Shown: one piece after another, positions 35,460-44,630 of the stretch
Layout of the letters: the number at the start of each line of letters is the position of its first letter
How positions within the stretch are numbered: position 1 is the stretch's first letter
From: Tectiglobus sp965215755
Lineage (GTDB): Bacteria; Pseudomonadota; Alphaproteobacteria; Rhizobiales; Hyphomicrobiaceae
Assembly: GCA_965215755.1 (NCBI GenBank)
Contig: OZ244119.1
Span: 5,642,001-5,706,000, forward strand
Direction: 5' to 3'
DNA length: 64,000 nucleotides
The notes under the pieces: model-generated
What the model was told of the DNA's origin: nothing
Database searches by the model: none
The model's input: the letters and a program-made list of their open reading frames with translations, nothing else
Position numbers and translations under genes: made by a program

Positions 35460-36446
35460 ATGCCCTTTCGATGGATTGCCATAGCTGTTTTGGCCCTGGT
35501 GGTTGTGCTGCCGCATCGCGCGCTGGCGAACCCGACGCTGCTGTATGATCCAGCGAACGACAAAGTGTTGTATGCCGAGCAGATCGATCGACTGTGGCAT
35601 CCGGCATCGGTCACCAAGATTATGACTGCCTATTTGGTGTTCAAGGCGATCAAGGCCGGACGGTTCACCCTGCAGTCCAAGATCCCTTACTCAGAACTTG
35701 CCCACAAAATGCCGGCCAGCAAGATCGGTCTGGCTGTCGGCGCCGAGGTTTCGCTAGATTTCGCGCTTCGGGCCGTGATCATTAAGTCAGCCAACGACAT
35801 CTCGGTCGCAGTGGCCGAAGCCGTCGGTGGTTCGCACGATGGTTTCGTCGCCCAGATGAACGCCACTGCGAAACGTTTAGGGATGACGCGCACGCATTTT
35901 GTCAATCCGAACGGTTTGCCGGCCCCTGCTCAGGTCACAACAGCACGCGACCTCGCACGCCTGGCACGGGCGGTCATCCGTGACTTTCCGGAGTATTCCA
36001 ATTACTGGACGTTGTCGTCGATGCGGGTGGGTAAACGGCGACTGCGATCTCACAATTCGCTGCTGCGCAAGTTCGAAGGCGCGGACGGCATGAAGACTGG
36101 TTTCATTTGTGATTCCGGCTACAACATCGTTGCGACGGCGACGCGTGAAGGCCGCCAACTCGTTGCCGTGGTCCTTGGCGAACGATCAGGTGGCACACGC
36201 GGCATTCGCGCTGCCAGCTTATTGGAGCATGGCTTTAACACCTATGATTGGAAAATGTATTTCCAGTCGACTGGTCTCGATGCAGCGCCCGTTTCGACGG
36301 GGTCAGCAGAGACCACAAGTCTGCGGCCCACGGTATGTGGCCGCCGGCGGCGGATCCGCCGCAAAAGGCCGAAAGCGCGACTCAAGAAGGCTGTTATCCA
36401 AAAGAAGAAGTTCGTCGCTAAAAAGGTCTTTCAAGCCAACAATTGA
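35460..36446 (+). CDS. D-alanyl-D-alanine carboxypeptidase (DacF/PBP5-like, S11 family)
   Basis: 328 aa. Signal peptide MPFRWIAIAVLALVVVLPHRALA gives a periplasmic enzyme; earlier in-frame starts at 35355 and 35430 would spoil it. The serine-DD-peptidase motifs are intact: SVTK at residues 50-53, SAND as the SxN motif, and DGMKTG as the KTG motif. The enzyme trims the terminal D-Ala from peptidoglycan pentapeptides. The C-terminus, after the catalytic domain, is a short Arg/Lys-rich tail instead of the PBP5 membrane-anchoring domain, a common form in alphaproteobacteria. The start lacks a strong ribosome site. Confidence 0.92.
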   Translation: MPFRWIAIAVLALVVVLPHRALANPTLLYDPANDKVLYAEQIDRLWHPASVTKIMTAYLVFKAIKAGRFTLQSKIPYSELAHKMPASKIGLAVGAEVSLDFALRAVIIKSANDISVAVAEAVGGSHDGFVAQMNATAKRLGMTRTHFVNPNGLPAPAQVTTARDLARLARAVIRDFPEYSNYWTLSSMRVGKRRLRSHNSLLRKFEGADGMKTGFICDSGYNIVATATREGRQLVAVVLGERSGGTRGIRAASLLEHGFNTYDWKMYFQSTGLDAAPVSTGSAETTSLRPTVCGRRRRIRRKRPKARLKKAVIQKKKFVAKKVFQANN

Positions 36447-36610
36447 GCGGTGCCATGCATGCCGCAATGACAGCTCCCAGCGCAAAGGAATGCACTGGGC
36501 TGTACTTGTAATTGGTACTCAAGGCTTATTCAGATCCGTTCAGCGTCGATTTCTCAGGGCCTTCGCTGTCTGACTTTTTCGGGCTCGGAGCCTGTCAGGA
36601 CAATGCAGCG

Positions 36611-36853
36611 TTACACGATCAGCTCAAGGCTCTCGCCGCCGCGATAGCGGCATCCAGGTGTATTGTCGTGCTGTTGCTGCTCGCGTTGGGTCGCGGCGTC
36701 ATTATCAGGCTGTTGCTGCGGTGCCTGCACCAGAATGCCTGAAACCTGCGTGCCAAAGCCATTGGAGGGCGGTATTTTTCCTGAGGCGTGTGCGGCGCTC
36801 GCTATCGCCAGGCCCGTGGCGAAAACGGCGATGAACTTCGCTGAGTTAGTCAT
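36611..36853 (-). CDS. Small secreted Gln-rich protein
   Basis: 80 aa with a perfect AGGAGGG ribosome site 6 bases before the ATG at 36851-36853, which makes it very likely real. Residues 1-23 form a signal peptide (FIAVFATGLAIASAAHA). The mature part is about 57 residues, hydrophilic and probably disordered, with QQQ and Gln/Asp/Arg-rich stretches. No family is recognised and no cysteines suggest a disulfide fold except one near the end. It stands alone between the carboxypeptidase and a small hypothetical gene, so no function can be inferred. Confidence 0.65.
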   Translation of the reverse strand: MTNSAKFIAVFATGLAIASAAHASGKIPPSNGFGTQVSGILVQAPQQQPDNDAATQREQQQHDNTPGCRYRGGESLELIV

Positions 36854-37134
36854 TCCAGACCCTCCTATGGGCGTCTCGGATTTGATGGCGTCTTGTTACA
36901 AGATGTCTCGTTCTGACGCATTCGTGATTCCAGGTTGTAGCATCATGCGTCACTGCGGAATAGCTGCATCAGAGCAAACCTTGGTGAAGACGACCAAATG
37001 CCTTTACTCTCATTGTCCTCCCTGTCCAGATCATCCATTTTACCGGACTTTCTGGGTAGCCCATCAACGATTTGAGTGATTGGCGCCGAACTTGCTTCCT
37101 CCATCACGAAAACACTTGATGGAAAGCACAACTC
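36854..37134. other. Intergenic region
   Basis: About 280 bases between divergent small genes. It should contain promoters for both. No clear promoter, hairpin or RNA gene was recognised. Confidence 0.35.
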
Positions 37135-37374
37135 ATGACCGCTACAGGCTGGCACCCTGAAATCGACGCTACACCGACGCCATCGGACGTCCTCAGCATG
37201 GTCGAGGTATTGGAAGCGCAGCACGGAATGCTTGCCGAAGACATTGCGAATTTCTTCGCAACCAAGCACAGCCTCGATGGTGATGCCGGCCGTTCCTGGG
37301 CTTGGGCCGGTGTTGCCGCGCGCGTGAGGCAGCGTACTGAGAAGCGGCTCAACGAAAAATTACAGGTTGGCTAG
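37135..37374 (+). CDS. Small hypothetical protein (79 aa)
   Basis: 79 aa, soluble, mostly helical by composition (VLSMVEVLEAQHGMLAEDIANFF; GDAGRSWAWAGVAARVRQRTEKRL). The ATG has a GGAAAG site about 9 bases upstream. No family, signal peptide or TM segment. It is followed after 86 bases by the flippase gene on the same strand. Reality as a gene is likely, given composition and start signal; the function is unknown. Confidence 0.5.
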   Translation: MTATGWHPEIDATPTPSDVLSMVEVLEAQHGMLAEDIANFFATKHSLDGDAGRSWAWAGVAARVRQRTEKRLNEKLQVG

Positions 37375-37460
37375 GCATAGTCTCGCACGACTTGTTGACG
37401 TCCCGGCGGTGAGATCCGCTGAACCAATTGTGAAATCTTCCCTCCAGCACTCGGAAGCCA

Positions 37461-38855
37461 ATGGCAGCCCCTATCGCCATCCATTCGCTGCTTGATCTTG
37501 CCAGGCAACTGCCAGAGTTCGCCCTGGACATCGTGCGTGGCCAGACTGAGCGCGCGCGCACCCAGCGCAACGCCGTACTTGCCTTTGCTATCCGGGTTGC
37601 CAGCGCCGGCATGCTCTATCTCTCGCAGATTTTCTTGGCGAGATGGATGGGCGGCTTTGAATACGGCATTTATGTCTATGTCTGGACTTGGGTCCTTGTG
37701 CTTGGCGGGCTCTCCCACGCCGGCTTAGGCCTGGCCATGATCAAGCTTGTTCCGCAGTATCGCGAGACGGGTGAGTTTGGTCTGTTGCGAGGTGTCTTAT
37801 TGGGCGGACGCCTTTTCGCGGTCAGCCTCGCAACTGTTATTGCTGGCGCCGGCATGCTCGCCCTGTGGGCATTCCAGGACGTGTTTGCCCACTATACACT
37901 TGTGCCGCTGTTTCTAGCTTTGGTTTGTATACCACTCTACACTCTGAGTGATTTTCAGGACGGCGTGGGCCGTGGCCATGCCTGGATGATCACTGCGCTC
38001 TTTCCGCCCTATGTGCTACGCCCGTTCCTGGTTTTGCTGGTTATGGTCGCTGCCTGGCTGCTGGGCTTTGAGATGTCGGCTCCGACAGCGGTTGGCGCAG
38101 CAATTATTGCGACTTGGTCGGCTGCGATTGTCCAAACAATTGTCCTGCATCGCAAGCTTAAAGAGACGGTGCCTGCTGTCCAACGGAAATACGACTTTCG
38201 CGCCTGGTTCACGATCGCTCTACCATTGCTAGTCATCAGCATCTGCGAAATGCTGCTTCAGAATGCCGACGTGCTGATCATCTCCCGCTATGTTGAACCG
38301 ACCCAGGTCGGCATTTACTTTGCGGCAGCCAAGACGATGAGTCTGATCTTATTTGTGCATTTCGCCGTCGCGAGCGCTGTTGCGAACCGATACTCCGCAC
38401 TCCACGCCCGAGGCGATGAGCATGAGCTCAAGGAGCTCGTGAGAGACGCTGCAAACTGGACCTTCTGGCCTTCCCTAGCAGCGGCCATCGCCATTCTGGC
38501 GCTTGGTCAGCCTCTCTTGTCCTTGTTCGGAGCGCAATTCACCGAAGGCTATCCTGTCATGTTCGTGCTGGTGTTGGGCTTCCTGACCCGCTCGGCTGTG
38601 GGGCCTGCCGAATACCTCCTCAGCATGCTGGGCGAGCAGAGCCGCTGCGCGTTTGCCTTGGGCGTGGGGGCAGCATTGAGCGTCATCCTGAATTTTGTGC
38701 TGACACCGCAATTTGGCATCATGGGTGCAGCCTCTGCAACCGCGATCGCGATCGCCAGCGCTGCATTGCTAAATTGCTGGTTTGCCTGGAGCCGCCTTGG
38801 ATTAGCGGTCGGAATTTGGTCAAACTTACCAATCCGCAAGTCACAGACACGCTGA
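37461..38855 (+). CDS. Polysaccharide flippase/lipid-linked oligosaccharide exporter (Wzx-like, MVF superfamily)
   Basis: 464 aa with about 12 to 14 hydrophobic helices. The N-terminal RVASAGMLYLSQIFLARWMG and FEYGIYVYVWTWVLVLGGLSHAGLG are typical of the polysaccharide-biosynthesis flippase family, which moves undecaprenyl-linked sugar units to the outer face of the inner membrane. A central motif NADVLIISRYVEPTQVGIYF and LTPQFGIMGAASATAIA near the end are also family-like. There are no glycosyltransferase or Wzy genes beside it, so the glycan it serves cannot be read. An FkbM-type methyltransferase is 10 kb away. Confidence 0.9.
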   Translation: MAAPIAIHSLLDLARQLPEFALDIVRGQTERARTQRNAVLAFAIRVASAGMLYLSQIFLARWMGGFEYGIYVYVWTWVLVLGGLSHAGLGLAMIKLVPQYRETGEFGLLRGVLLGGRLFAVSLATVIAGAGMLALWAFQDVFAHYTLVPLFLALVCIPLYTLSDFQDGVGRGHAWMITALFPPYVLRPFLVLLVMVAAWLLGFEMSAPTAVGAAIIATWSAAIVQTIVLHRKLKETVPAVQRKYDFRAWFTIALPLLVISICEMLLQNADVLIISRYVEPTQVGIYFAAAKTMSLILFVHFAVASAVANRYSALHARGDEHELKELVRDAANWTFWPSLAAAIAILALGQPLLSLFGAQFTEGYPVMFVLVLGFLTRSAVGPAEYLLSMLGEQSRCAFALGVGAALSVILNFVLTPQFGIMGAASATAIAIASAALLNCWFAWSRLGLAVGIWSNLPIRKSQTR

Positions 38856-38899
38856 TTTCAAGCGTTTATCAGTATTGGGATTCTACCCAGAGCTTTTCG

Positions 38900-39568
38900 C
38901 TAGATGTTCGATCCCAGAACGAGCGTCCAGAATGTCCGGAACTCCGTATTCGGAGCCTGGACCAGGGCAATGCCCATATGCTCAGCATCACGGAGCAGCA
39001 GGTTCTTGTTGTGGCCCGGGCTTTTCTTCCAACCGGCCATAACTTCCTTCAAGCTGGCCTGTCCGGTACCGACATTTTCAGCCGCAAGGCGCGCCTTGTA
39101 GCCTGAACGCTTGACGCGATCCCACGGGTTAGAGCCGTCTGAGCCAAAATGTGAGATCCGGTCCCATTTGGCCAAATCCCGCGAATGCATTTTCGCTGCC
39201 TTGTTCAGCAGAGGATGCAGCTTTAAGGGCTTTAAGCCGTGCTTCTTGCGATAACTATTGATGAGTTTTCGGGCAGCTTCACGATTGAGCGCACTGCCCG
39301 AGTAATCGCGATCGGCGAGCGCGCCGCGTGGGGCCTTTCGGTACGAGCCCGGGGGAGCAACATCACTGCGCTTGGCGACACGGACGCGCTTCTGCGTGGA
39401 CTTCTGCGATCCTGAATCAAAGCCACCATTCAATCTCTGACCAGCTACCCGGGGACGATCTGAATCATTCAACCCCAAAGAAACAGAGCCCGAACCCGAA
39501 CTACATCCGGCGGCTGCAAGTGCAGCTAAACACAGTGCTGGAATGACAACGCGCACAACTATCCTCAC
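38900..39568 (-). CDS. CAP-domain (SCP-like) lipoprotein
   Basis: 222 aa from a GTG at 39566-39568; a TTG at 39584-39586 adds six residues and is equally weak in ribosome-site terms. The N-terminus has a lipoprotein signal with lipobox LAAAGC and an adjacent SSGSGS linker, so it should be lipid-anchored. A disordered basic linker is followed by the CAP domain at about residues 95-222: INSYRKKHGLKPLKLHPLL, HSRDLAKWDRISHFGSDG, AAENVGTG, GWKKSPGHNKNLL and FWTLVLGSNI. CAP proteins of bacteria are widespread, and most have no proven activity. It converges with the flippase gene. Confidence 0.9.
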   Translation of the reverse strand: MRIVVRVVIPALCLAALAAAGCSSGSGSVSLGLNDSDRPRVAGQRLNGGFDSGSQKSTQKRVRVAKRSDVAPPGSYRKAPRGALADRDYSGSALNREAARKLINSYRKKHGLKPLKLHPLLNKAAKMHSRDLAKWDRISHFGSDGSNPWDRVKRSGYKARLAAENVGTGQASLKEVMAGWKKSPGHNKNLLLRDAEHMGIALVQAPNTEFRTFWTLVLGSNI

Positions 39569-40004
39569 ACATCCACTCGGCCCCAACGGCAGCGTGTCGT
39601 TGCAAGATTCAGCAAAAAAATTAACTGGCCGTTAACGATGACCCGTTTTGCTGCGCTTTCGCGACCGCCCCCGTACTCCGAAGCCGCACAGCTTTCCACC
39701 GTGGGCCCGGATTTGAGTTAGCAATCAAAACCATGACGGCAGTGGGGCAATCCGGTGTCCTGGCGACGGCAATTCTCCAGCGTTGCTAAGAAGCCAGCCC
39801 CGAAGCAACAATCGACGCCTGGCCGTCGCAATCCTGTTGAGCAGTGGCCAAGGTTGTATCTGCTGATTGGACAAACAAGGGCAAATCAAGCCACAATTGT
39901 TTTGATTTTCAGTGATTCGCGTTCAGTGGCTTTGACCACATTCAGCTGCTCTATCTGTGTTGATGATGGGGCTGGCACAAGTGCCATTGTTGCGGAGAAG
40001 CTTG
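39569..40004. other. Divergent intergenic region
   Basis: About 430 bases between the CAP lipoprotein gene and the winged-helix gene. Several open frames of up to 93 codons occur, but none has a ribosome site or protein-like sequence. GCGGAGAAG at the right end is the ribosome site of the next gene. No RNA gene or strong hairpin was seen. Confidence 0.4.
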
Positions 40005-41126
40005 ATGGGCAACGCCTTGCGCGCCCCGAATATTGATGATGCGACTTGCGACGGTCCCTTGGACGCCGCAGTTCTTTGCCGTGTCGCCGCCGAAGGTGGT
40101 GCAACGCGTAGTGAGCTGACGAAAGACATTGGTCCGCTCGTATCACAAAAGCTCTCTCCCTCGGAACTCAGAGGGATGCTAGATGCTGCGCTCGATGCGG
40201 CACTCTCCAACGGCATGATTACAGCGGCGCGCAACCGTTTTGCGCTGACACCAGCCGGGCTGGAAACCGCCAAGGTCCATCTTGGCTGTCAATCGATACC
40301 AAGCGACTGGTCGACGATACGCGATGTGCGGCTTGTTGCTACTGCGCTTGGCCTCCCTGATCTCAGTGAGCGCCGCGCCAAACAGCTTGCGCGTCCCGAT
40401 GGCCTTCGAGCTGCGATTATCCAGCAGGCCTATCAGCTATCTCCGCGCAAATGCGGCAGCTCTGCCAAGTTGCGCAGCGCCTTAGCGGCGATCGCGTTGG
40501 AGCGCGCGTTTGGTAACAAGCTGAAAAGCGAGTTTGCATCAGGTAAGGGTCTGAGCGCCCGAGCAGGTCGCCTGTTGGCTGGCCAGCTCGCACGCAAGCC
40601 GCGCGACTTCGGAACGGACACGCGCCTAATTGCAGCGCTAGCCGCTGAGGCATGCGGTTCGGCGCAACCTGACGCGGGATCGCTCAGGCTTGCTATTTTG
40701 CGCAATGCCCTTGGTCGGCGAATAGATGCTTCACTTGGACGAACTCCGGTGCAAAAGCCGGCTGAGCGTACAGCCCCACCTGCATCGCAGTCCCCAACCA
40801 ATACCCAGAAGCCGGCAGCGGCAAGCCGACCTGATCTTCCTGGCTTTGCAAAGGCTGTGAAGAAGGCCGCCAAGCAACATGGTGAGGGTTGGCCCGGCAA
40901 TATGAAAGCCTTCATCTCTCACGTCTGGACATCCATTCAGAGTGGCCATCCGGAATGGGGCGTCACGGAAATCGAGTTCAAGGCCATGCTGGCTGAGGCT
41001 CATCGTACGGGTCACATCATGCTGGCCAATGCCGATCTCAAGTCGAAAGACAAGGCCAAAGACGTCCAAGAGTCGGCGATCAACTACAAGAACACTGTTT
41101 GGCACTACGTGCGCGTTGACGACTGA
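40005..41126 (+). CDS. Winged-helix-type protein paired with the double ATPase
   Basis: 373 aa from the ATG at 40005, which has GGAGAAG close upstream; an earlier in-frame ATG at 39957 has none. Not a named family to my knowledge. Residues 20-95 look like a winged helix (ATRSELTKDIGP, ELRGMLDAALDAALSNGMI, RNRFALTPAGLETAK). The middle is Ala/Arg/Leu-rich and helical, followed by a Pro/Ser linker at about 245-275. A compact C-terminal domain ends with FISHVWTSIQ, VTEIEFKAMLAEAHRTG and NTVWHYVRVDD. The ATPase gene begins 57 bases later, so both are probably one operon. A DNA-binding partner or adaptor for the ATPase is the natural guess. Confidence 0.72.
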   Translation: MGNALRAPNIDDATCDGPLDAAVLCRVAAEGGATRSELTKDIGPLVSQKLSPSELRGMLDAALDAALSNGMITAARNRFALTPAGLETAKVHLGCQSIPSDWSTIRDVRLVATALGLPDLSERRAKQLARPDGLRAAIIQQAYQLSPRKCGSSAKLRSALAAIALERAFGNKLKSEFASGKGLSARAGRLLAGQLARKPRDFGTDTRLIAALAAEACGSAQPDAGSLRLAILRNALGRRIDASLGRTPVQKPAERTAPPASQSPTNTQKPAAASRPDLPGFAKAVKKAAKQHGEGWPGNMKAFISHVWTSIQSGHPEWGVTEIEFKAMLAEAHRTGHIMLANADLKSKDKAKDVQESAINYKNTVWHYVRVDD

Positions 41127-41183
41127 TCGAGAAAACTTAGAAATTGACGAGGACCCGGACTTAAGATCCGGAGACAACATTCA

Positions 41184-44100
41184 ATGAAGCTTGCCACGCA
41201 AGAGGCGACAAACCCCGACGTTTTTGCAGCCGCGTTCGAGCATTCGATCACGTGGGAAGATGATGTCTGGCAGGCCGATCCCGTCGATGTCCAAAGTGTT
41301 CATGAAGCAGCGCGCAAAAAATTCTTTGAGCTCGTCGATCGCATCACAAAGGGCGGCGGTGGAGCGTCACAGGGCCGGATTCTACTGTTTCACGGTCAGT
41401 CAGGAGCCGGGAAAACCCATCTTATTCGTGCGCTGAGAACGGGCGCGCATCGCAACGAGCAAGCCTACTTCGGCTATGCGCAGATGACGCCGGACATCTC
41501 GAACTATGCCGATTACTTTCTGAGACGTCTAATCAACTCGCTCGAAAAACCTTATGATCCGGATGAGCCTGTTGAAAGCGGTCTAGCCCGCCTCACGCGA
41601 CTAATGGTCGAGACGGCGCTGCCTGCCGATGATGTGCAAAAGCTCCGCGAAGATGATCTCAACGAGACCGAACTTGCGATGCTGGTCATGAATCTGGCAG
41701 ATGACATCGTCGTTCATGAGGAATTCGCTGACAAAGAACTCGATATCAATATCGTTCGCGCACTGCTTTACCTTCAGCGCAGCGATCCACGTATCGACCA
41801 ACGCGTTCGCCAGTATTTGTTCGGTCGCGAGCTGAACGAGTTGAGCCTGCAGAGCGTCAAGGCGCTTGACCCCAATTCAGGTGACGGCCGCGCATTCGAG
41901 ATCATTGAAGCCATCGGCGCAATTATCTCCGTGGTGGACAATGCCGCCCTTGTATTCTGCATCGATCAGGTCGAGGACCTTCGGAACTTTGATGATCCAG
42001 AAGAGCGCTTCACCAAGGCCGTCGGCAACCTGATGCAGATTGCCAACCGGGTTCCATCGGCGGTGGTCATCATCTCGGTGCTCGAGGAATTCTACGGTCA
42101 GGCGCGGGCCCAGTTGCACCAATCCTACATTGACCGGATCGAGAAATCAGGTCCGGTGGCGCTCTACGAAAGCCGCTCCGCGGATGAAGCCCGGCAGATT
42201 ATTGCCAAACGATTGGAGCATCAGGCCAAACAGCACTCGGATGGACCAAGCTTCCCGGATCCATCTGCGTTTTTTGGACCAGAGTTCTTTGAAGAGTTTG
42301 CCGGGCTATCGACCCGTCGCCTGCTTGAGCTCGCGCAAAACAGAATCCGCCAAGATGGCGATGATGATGATAATGCCAGTAGCAGCCCGTCGGGCGGAGA
42401 CGGAGGTTTCATTTCAACTCTGGCCGAAGCGCTTGGGTTCGCCTCCGACAACGATGAGCCGGCACAGAAACCACAATTTACCATCGACTACCGAGAGATG
42501 TGGGACAGCTTCTGCAATGCGTCGGAAGCGGAGATGCCTAATACTGACCAGGATCTGCTTGATGTCCTCGTTGCCTCGCTGAACCTGACTTCGTCTGAAT
42601 GGGACAACAAACTCATCACGAAGGCCAAGCGTTCAGAGATTGCGGACGATCTTCCAGCCATCGACATTACGGTTGAGCATCCGACTGGCCACTCCTATGA
42701 CGCGCGCGTCTACTTGTGCAATCGCCCGACGCAGGGTGGCGGCCTGAAGCGGCAGCTGGATAAAGTGCTTGCGACGATGCAGGGACGGACCTGCTACATG
42801 CTGCGGGCCAGCGACTTTCCTCCGAACAAGAAGAACCAGACGGCCCAGGCTTACAGAAAATTCCGCGACAACGGCGGCCGATCCGTTCTGGTTCCCATTC
42901 CGGAATGGGAACGGATGATGATGATCCGTGAATTCCACGCGCATCATCGCAATGATCCGGGTTTCGCAGATTGGTTCGAGCAAGCCAAACTGATGTCCGG
43001 ACTGATCTCAATTATTCAGTTGCTCCGTCTCGATCTGCTTGGTCGGCCACTTCCACACATGGCCCGCAAGAGCGAAGGCGCGCCGGCTGCCATTGAAGCG
43101 GGCCAAGACATCACTTCGCTGACCGGTTCGCTTTCGGGCGAGAGTGAAACTCCGACCGTTGCGCCGAATGTGACGCCGATACGACCAGGCGAGAACACAG
43201 CGACAAGCTCGGGTGCACCATGGGCCGACTGGCTCGGATGGAACTCCGGTGCCGTGCCGCCACAAGCAGCTCCGGAGCCTACTCCCGACAATGATGATGA
43301 TCTGCCGTTGTCGGTGCTACTTGATGAGAGCGGCGACAACGTTAACAGCATCTTCGCAGGTCGCGAACTGACGTCAACGAAGCCTGTGACGCTCAATCGC
43401 GGTGTGATGAAGCGCCATTCTGCCGTTCTCGGTGGATCAGGCTCGGGTAAGACGACGCTGGCTTTGAGCCTGATTGAGCAGTTTCTAGCTCGTGGCATCC
43501 CTGCGATTCTAATCGACCGAAAAGGGGATCTCTGCAGTTACGCCAATCCGGATGTCTGGCGGGCGGATGATGATGAACCCAACGAACGCACGGCTGAGCG
43601 TGAGAAGCTTGGTGACGCGATTGATGTCGCTGTTTACACGCCGGGACGTGCGTCCGGGCGACCGATCTCCATTACGCTGCTGCCGAACGGCATGAATGAA
43701 CTACCGGAACATGAGCAGCAGCTGCTAGCCAACTTGTCTGCTGCTGCTCTCGGTGACATGCTGCATATGAAGAAGTCAGCCACGCATCAGAAACAGTCCG
43801 GAACGCTCTCGGTTGCGCTGCGCATTCTAGGCTCGCGATCCAGTCATGAAGTCTCATTGTCGGATCTGATCACGTTCCTCGAGGATGAAGATCCTGAGTT
43901 GACTGATCTTACCCAGCGGATGGACCCGTCGGGCAAGATCCGCCGCGATCTGGTGGCTCAGCTGGATAGTTTACGCTACCGCAATGCTTCACTCTTCGAT
44001 ACTGACGGCGAAAGTCTGCGCATGGACTCCCTGCTGGGTCTTGGCGCCTATGCCCGGCCAGGCCGGACGCGCCTCTCCATCATTTACACGGGCTTTCTTG

Positions 44101-44630
44101 GAGACAATGAGAACATCTTGTTCTGGGTAGCGCAGTTCCTTTCCGAAGCCCTGCGTTTCTGTCAGCGCAACCCGAACGATGAATTGCAAGCAGTCGTCAT
44201 GTTTGACGAAGCAGACCTTTACATCCCGGCCAACGCAAAACCGGCAACTGCTGAGCCACTGCAAAGTCTACTCAAGCGGGCACGATCAGCTGGTTTGGGT
44301 CTGATGCTGGCAACCCAGTCGCCTGGCGATCTCGACTATAAGTCTCGTGACCAGATCACATCTTGGTTTATCGGCCGCGTCAGGGAAGATACTGCGCTAC
44401 GGAAACTCAAGGCCGCCTTCCAAAGCGAGAGCGGACTGGATCCCGCAGCTGTGCTTCCGCATCAGACTGTTGGTCAATTCCACTTGGTGCAGGAAGGACT
44501 GGTGCGTGCCATGAAGGCTCAAAGGTCTTTGATTATGGCGGAGCAGGTTCCATTTGACCGAATCGAACAGCTCGCACGTGAGACCAAAGGATATGATCAG
44601 AGACAGCTCAAGCTGTTCGATTTGAAGTAA
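41184..44630 (+). CDS. Large double P-loop ATPase with HerA/VirB4-like C-terminal half
   Basis: 1148 aa. The N-terminal ATPase has Walker A FHGQSGAGKTHL at about 69-80 and an acidic Walker B-like ALVFCIDQVEDL at about 250-262. A helical middle and an acidic linker (about 395-430) follow, then a second folded region of unknown type. The C-terminal ATPase has Walker A LGGSGSGKTTL at about 749-759, a strand LIDRKGDL, Walker B VVMFDEADLYIP at about 1003-1014 and the sensor MLATQSPGDLDY, all like HerA, VirB4 or related DNA-translocating ATPases. No TM segment is seen. The preceding gene encodes a winged-helix protein. DNA processing or antiphage defence is plausible, but no known system was matched. 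Confidence 0.8.
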   Translation: MKLATQEATNPDVFAAAFEHSITWEDDVWQADPVDVQSVHEAARKKFFELVDRITKGGGGASQGRILLFHGQSGAGKTHLIRALRTGAHRNEQAYFGYAQMTPDISNYADYFLRRLINSLEKPYDPDEPVESGLARLTRLMVETALPADDVQKLREDDLNETELAMLVMNLADDIVVHEEFADKELDINIVRALLYLQRSDPRIDQRVRQYLFGRELNELSLQSVKALDPNSGDGRAFEIIEAIGAIISVVDNAALVFCIDQVEDLRNFDDPEERFTKAVGNLMQIANRVPSAVVIISVLEEFYGQARAQLHQSYIDRIEKSGPVALYESRSADEARQIIAKRLEHQAKQHSDGPSFPDPSAFFGPEFFEEFAGLSTRRLLELAQNRIRQDGDDDDNASSSPSGGDGGFISTLAEALGFASDNDEPAQKPQFTIDYREMWDSFCNASEAEMPNTDQDLLDVLVASLNLTSSEWDNKLITKAKRSEIADDLPAIDITVEHPTGHSYDARVYLCNRPTQGGGLKRQLDKVLATMQGRTCYMLRASDFPPNKKNQTAQAYRKFRDNGGRSVLVPIPEWERMMMIREFHAHHRNDPGFADWFEQAKLMSGLISIIQLLRLDLLGRPLPHMARKSEGAPAAIEAGQDITSLTGSLSGESETPTVAPNVTPIRPGENTATSSGAPWADWLGWNSGAVPPQAAPEPTPDNDDDLPLSVLLDESGDNVNSIFAGRELTSTKPVTLNRGVMKRHSAVLGGSGSGKTTLALSLIEQFLARGIPAILIDRKGDLCSYANPDVWRADDDEPNERTAEREKLGDAIDVAVYTPGRASGRPISITLLPNGMNELPEHEQQLLANLSAAALGDMLHMKKSATHQKQSGTLSVALRILGSRSSHEVSLSDLITFLEDEDPELTDLTQRMDPSGKIRRDLVAQLDSLRYRNASLFDTDGESLRMDSLLGLGAYARPGRTRLSIIYTGFLGDNENILFWVAQFLSEALRFCQRNPNDELQAVVMFDEADLYIPANAKPATAEPLQSLLKRARSAGLGLMLATQSPGDLDYKSRDQITSWFIGRVREDTALRKLKAAFQSESGLDPAAVLPHQTVGQFHLVQEGLVRAMKAQRSLIMAEQVPFDRIEQLARETKGYDQRQLKLFDLK

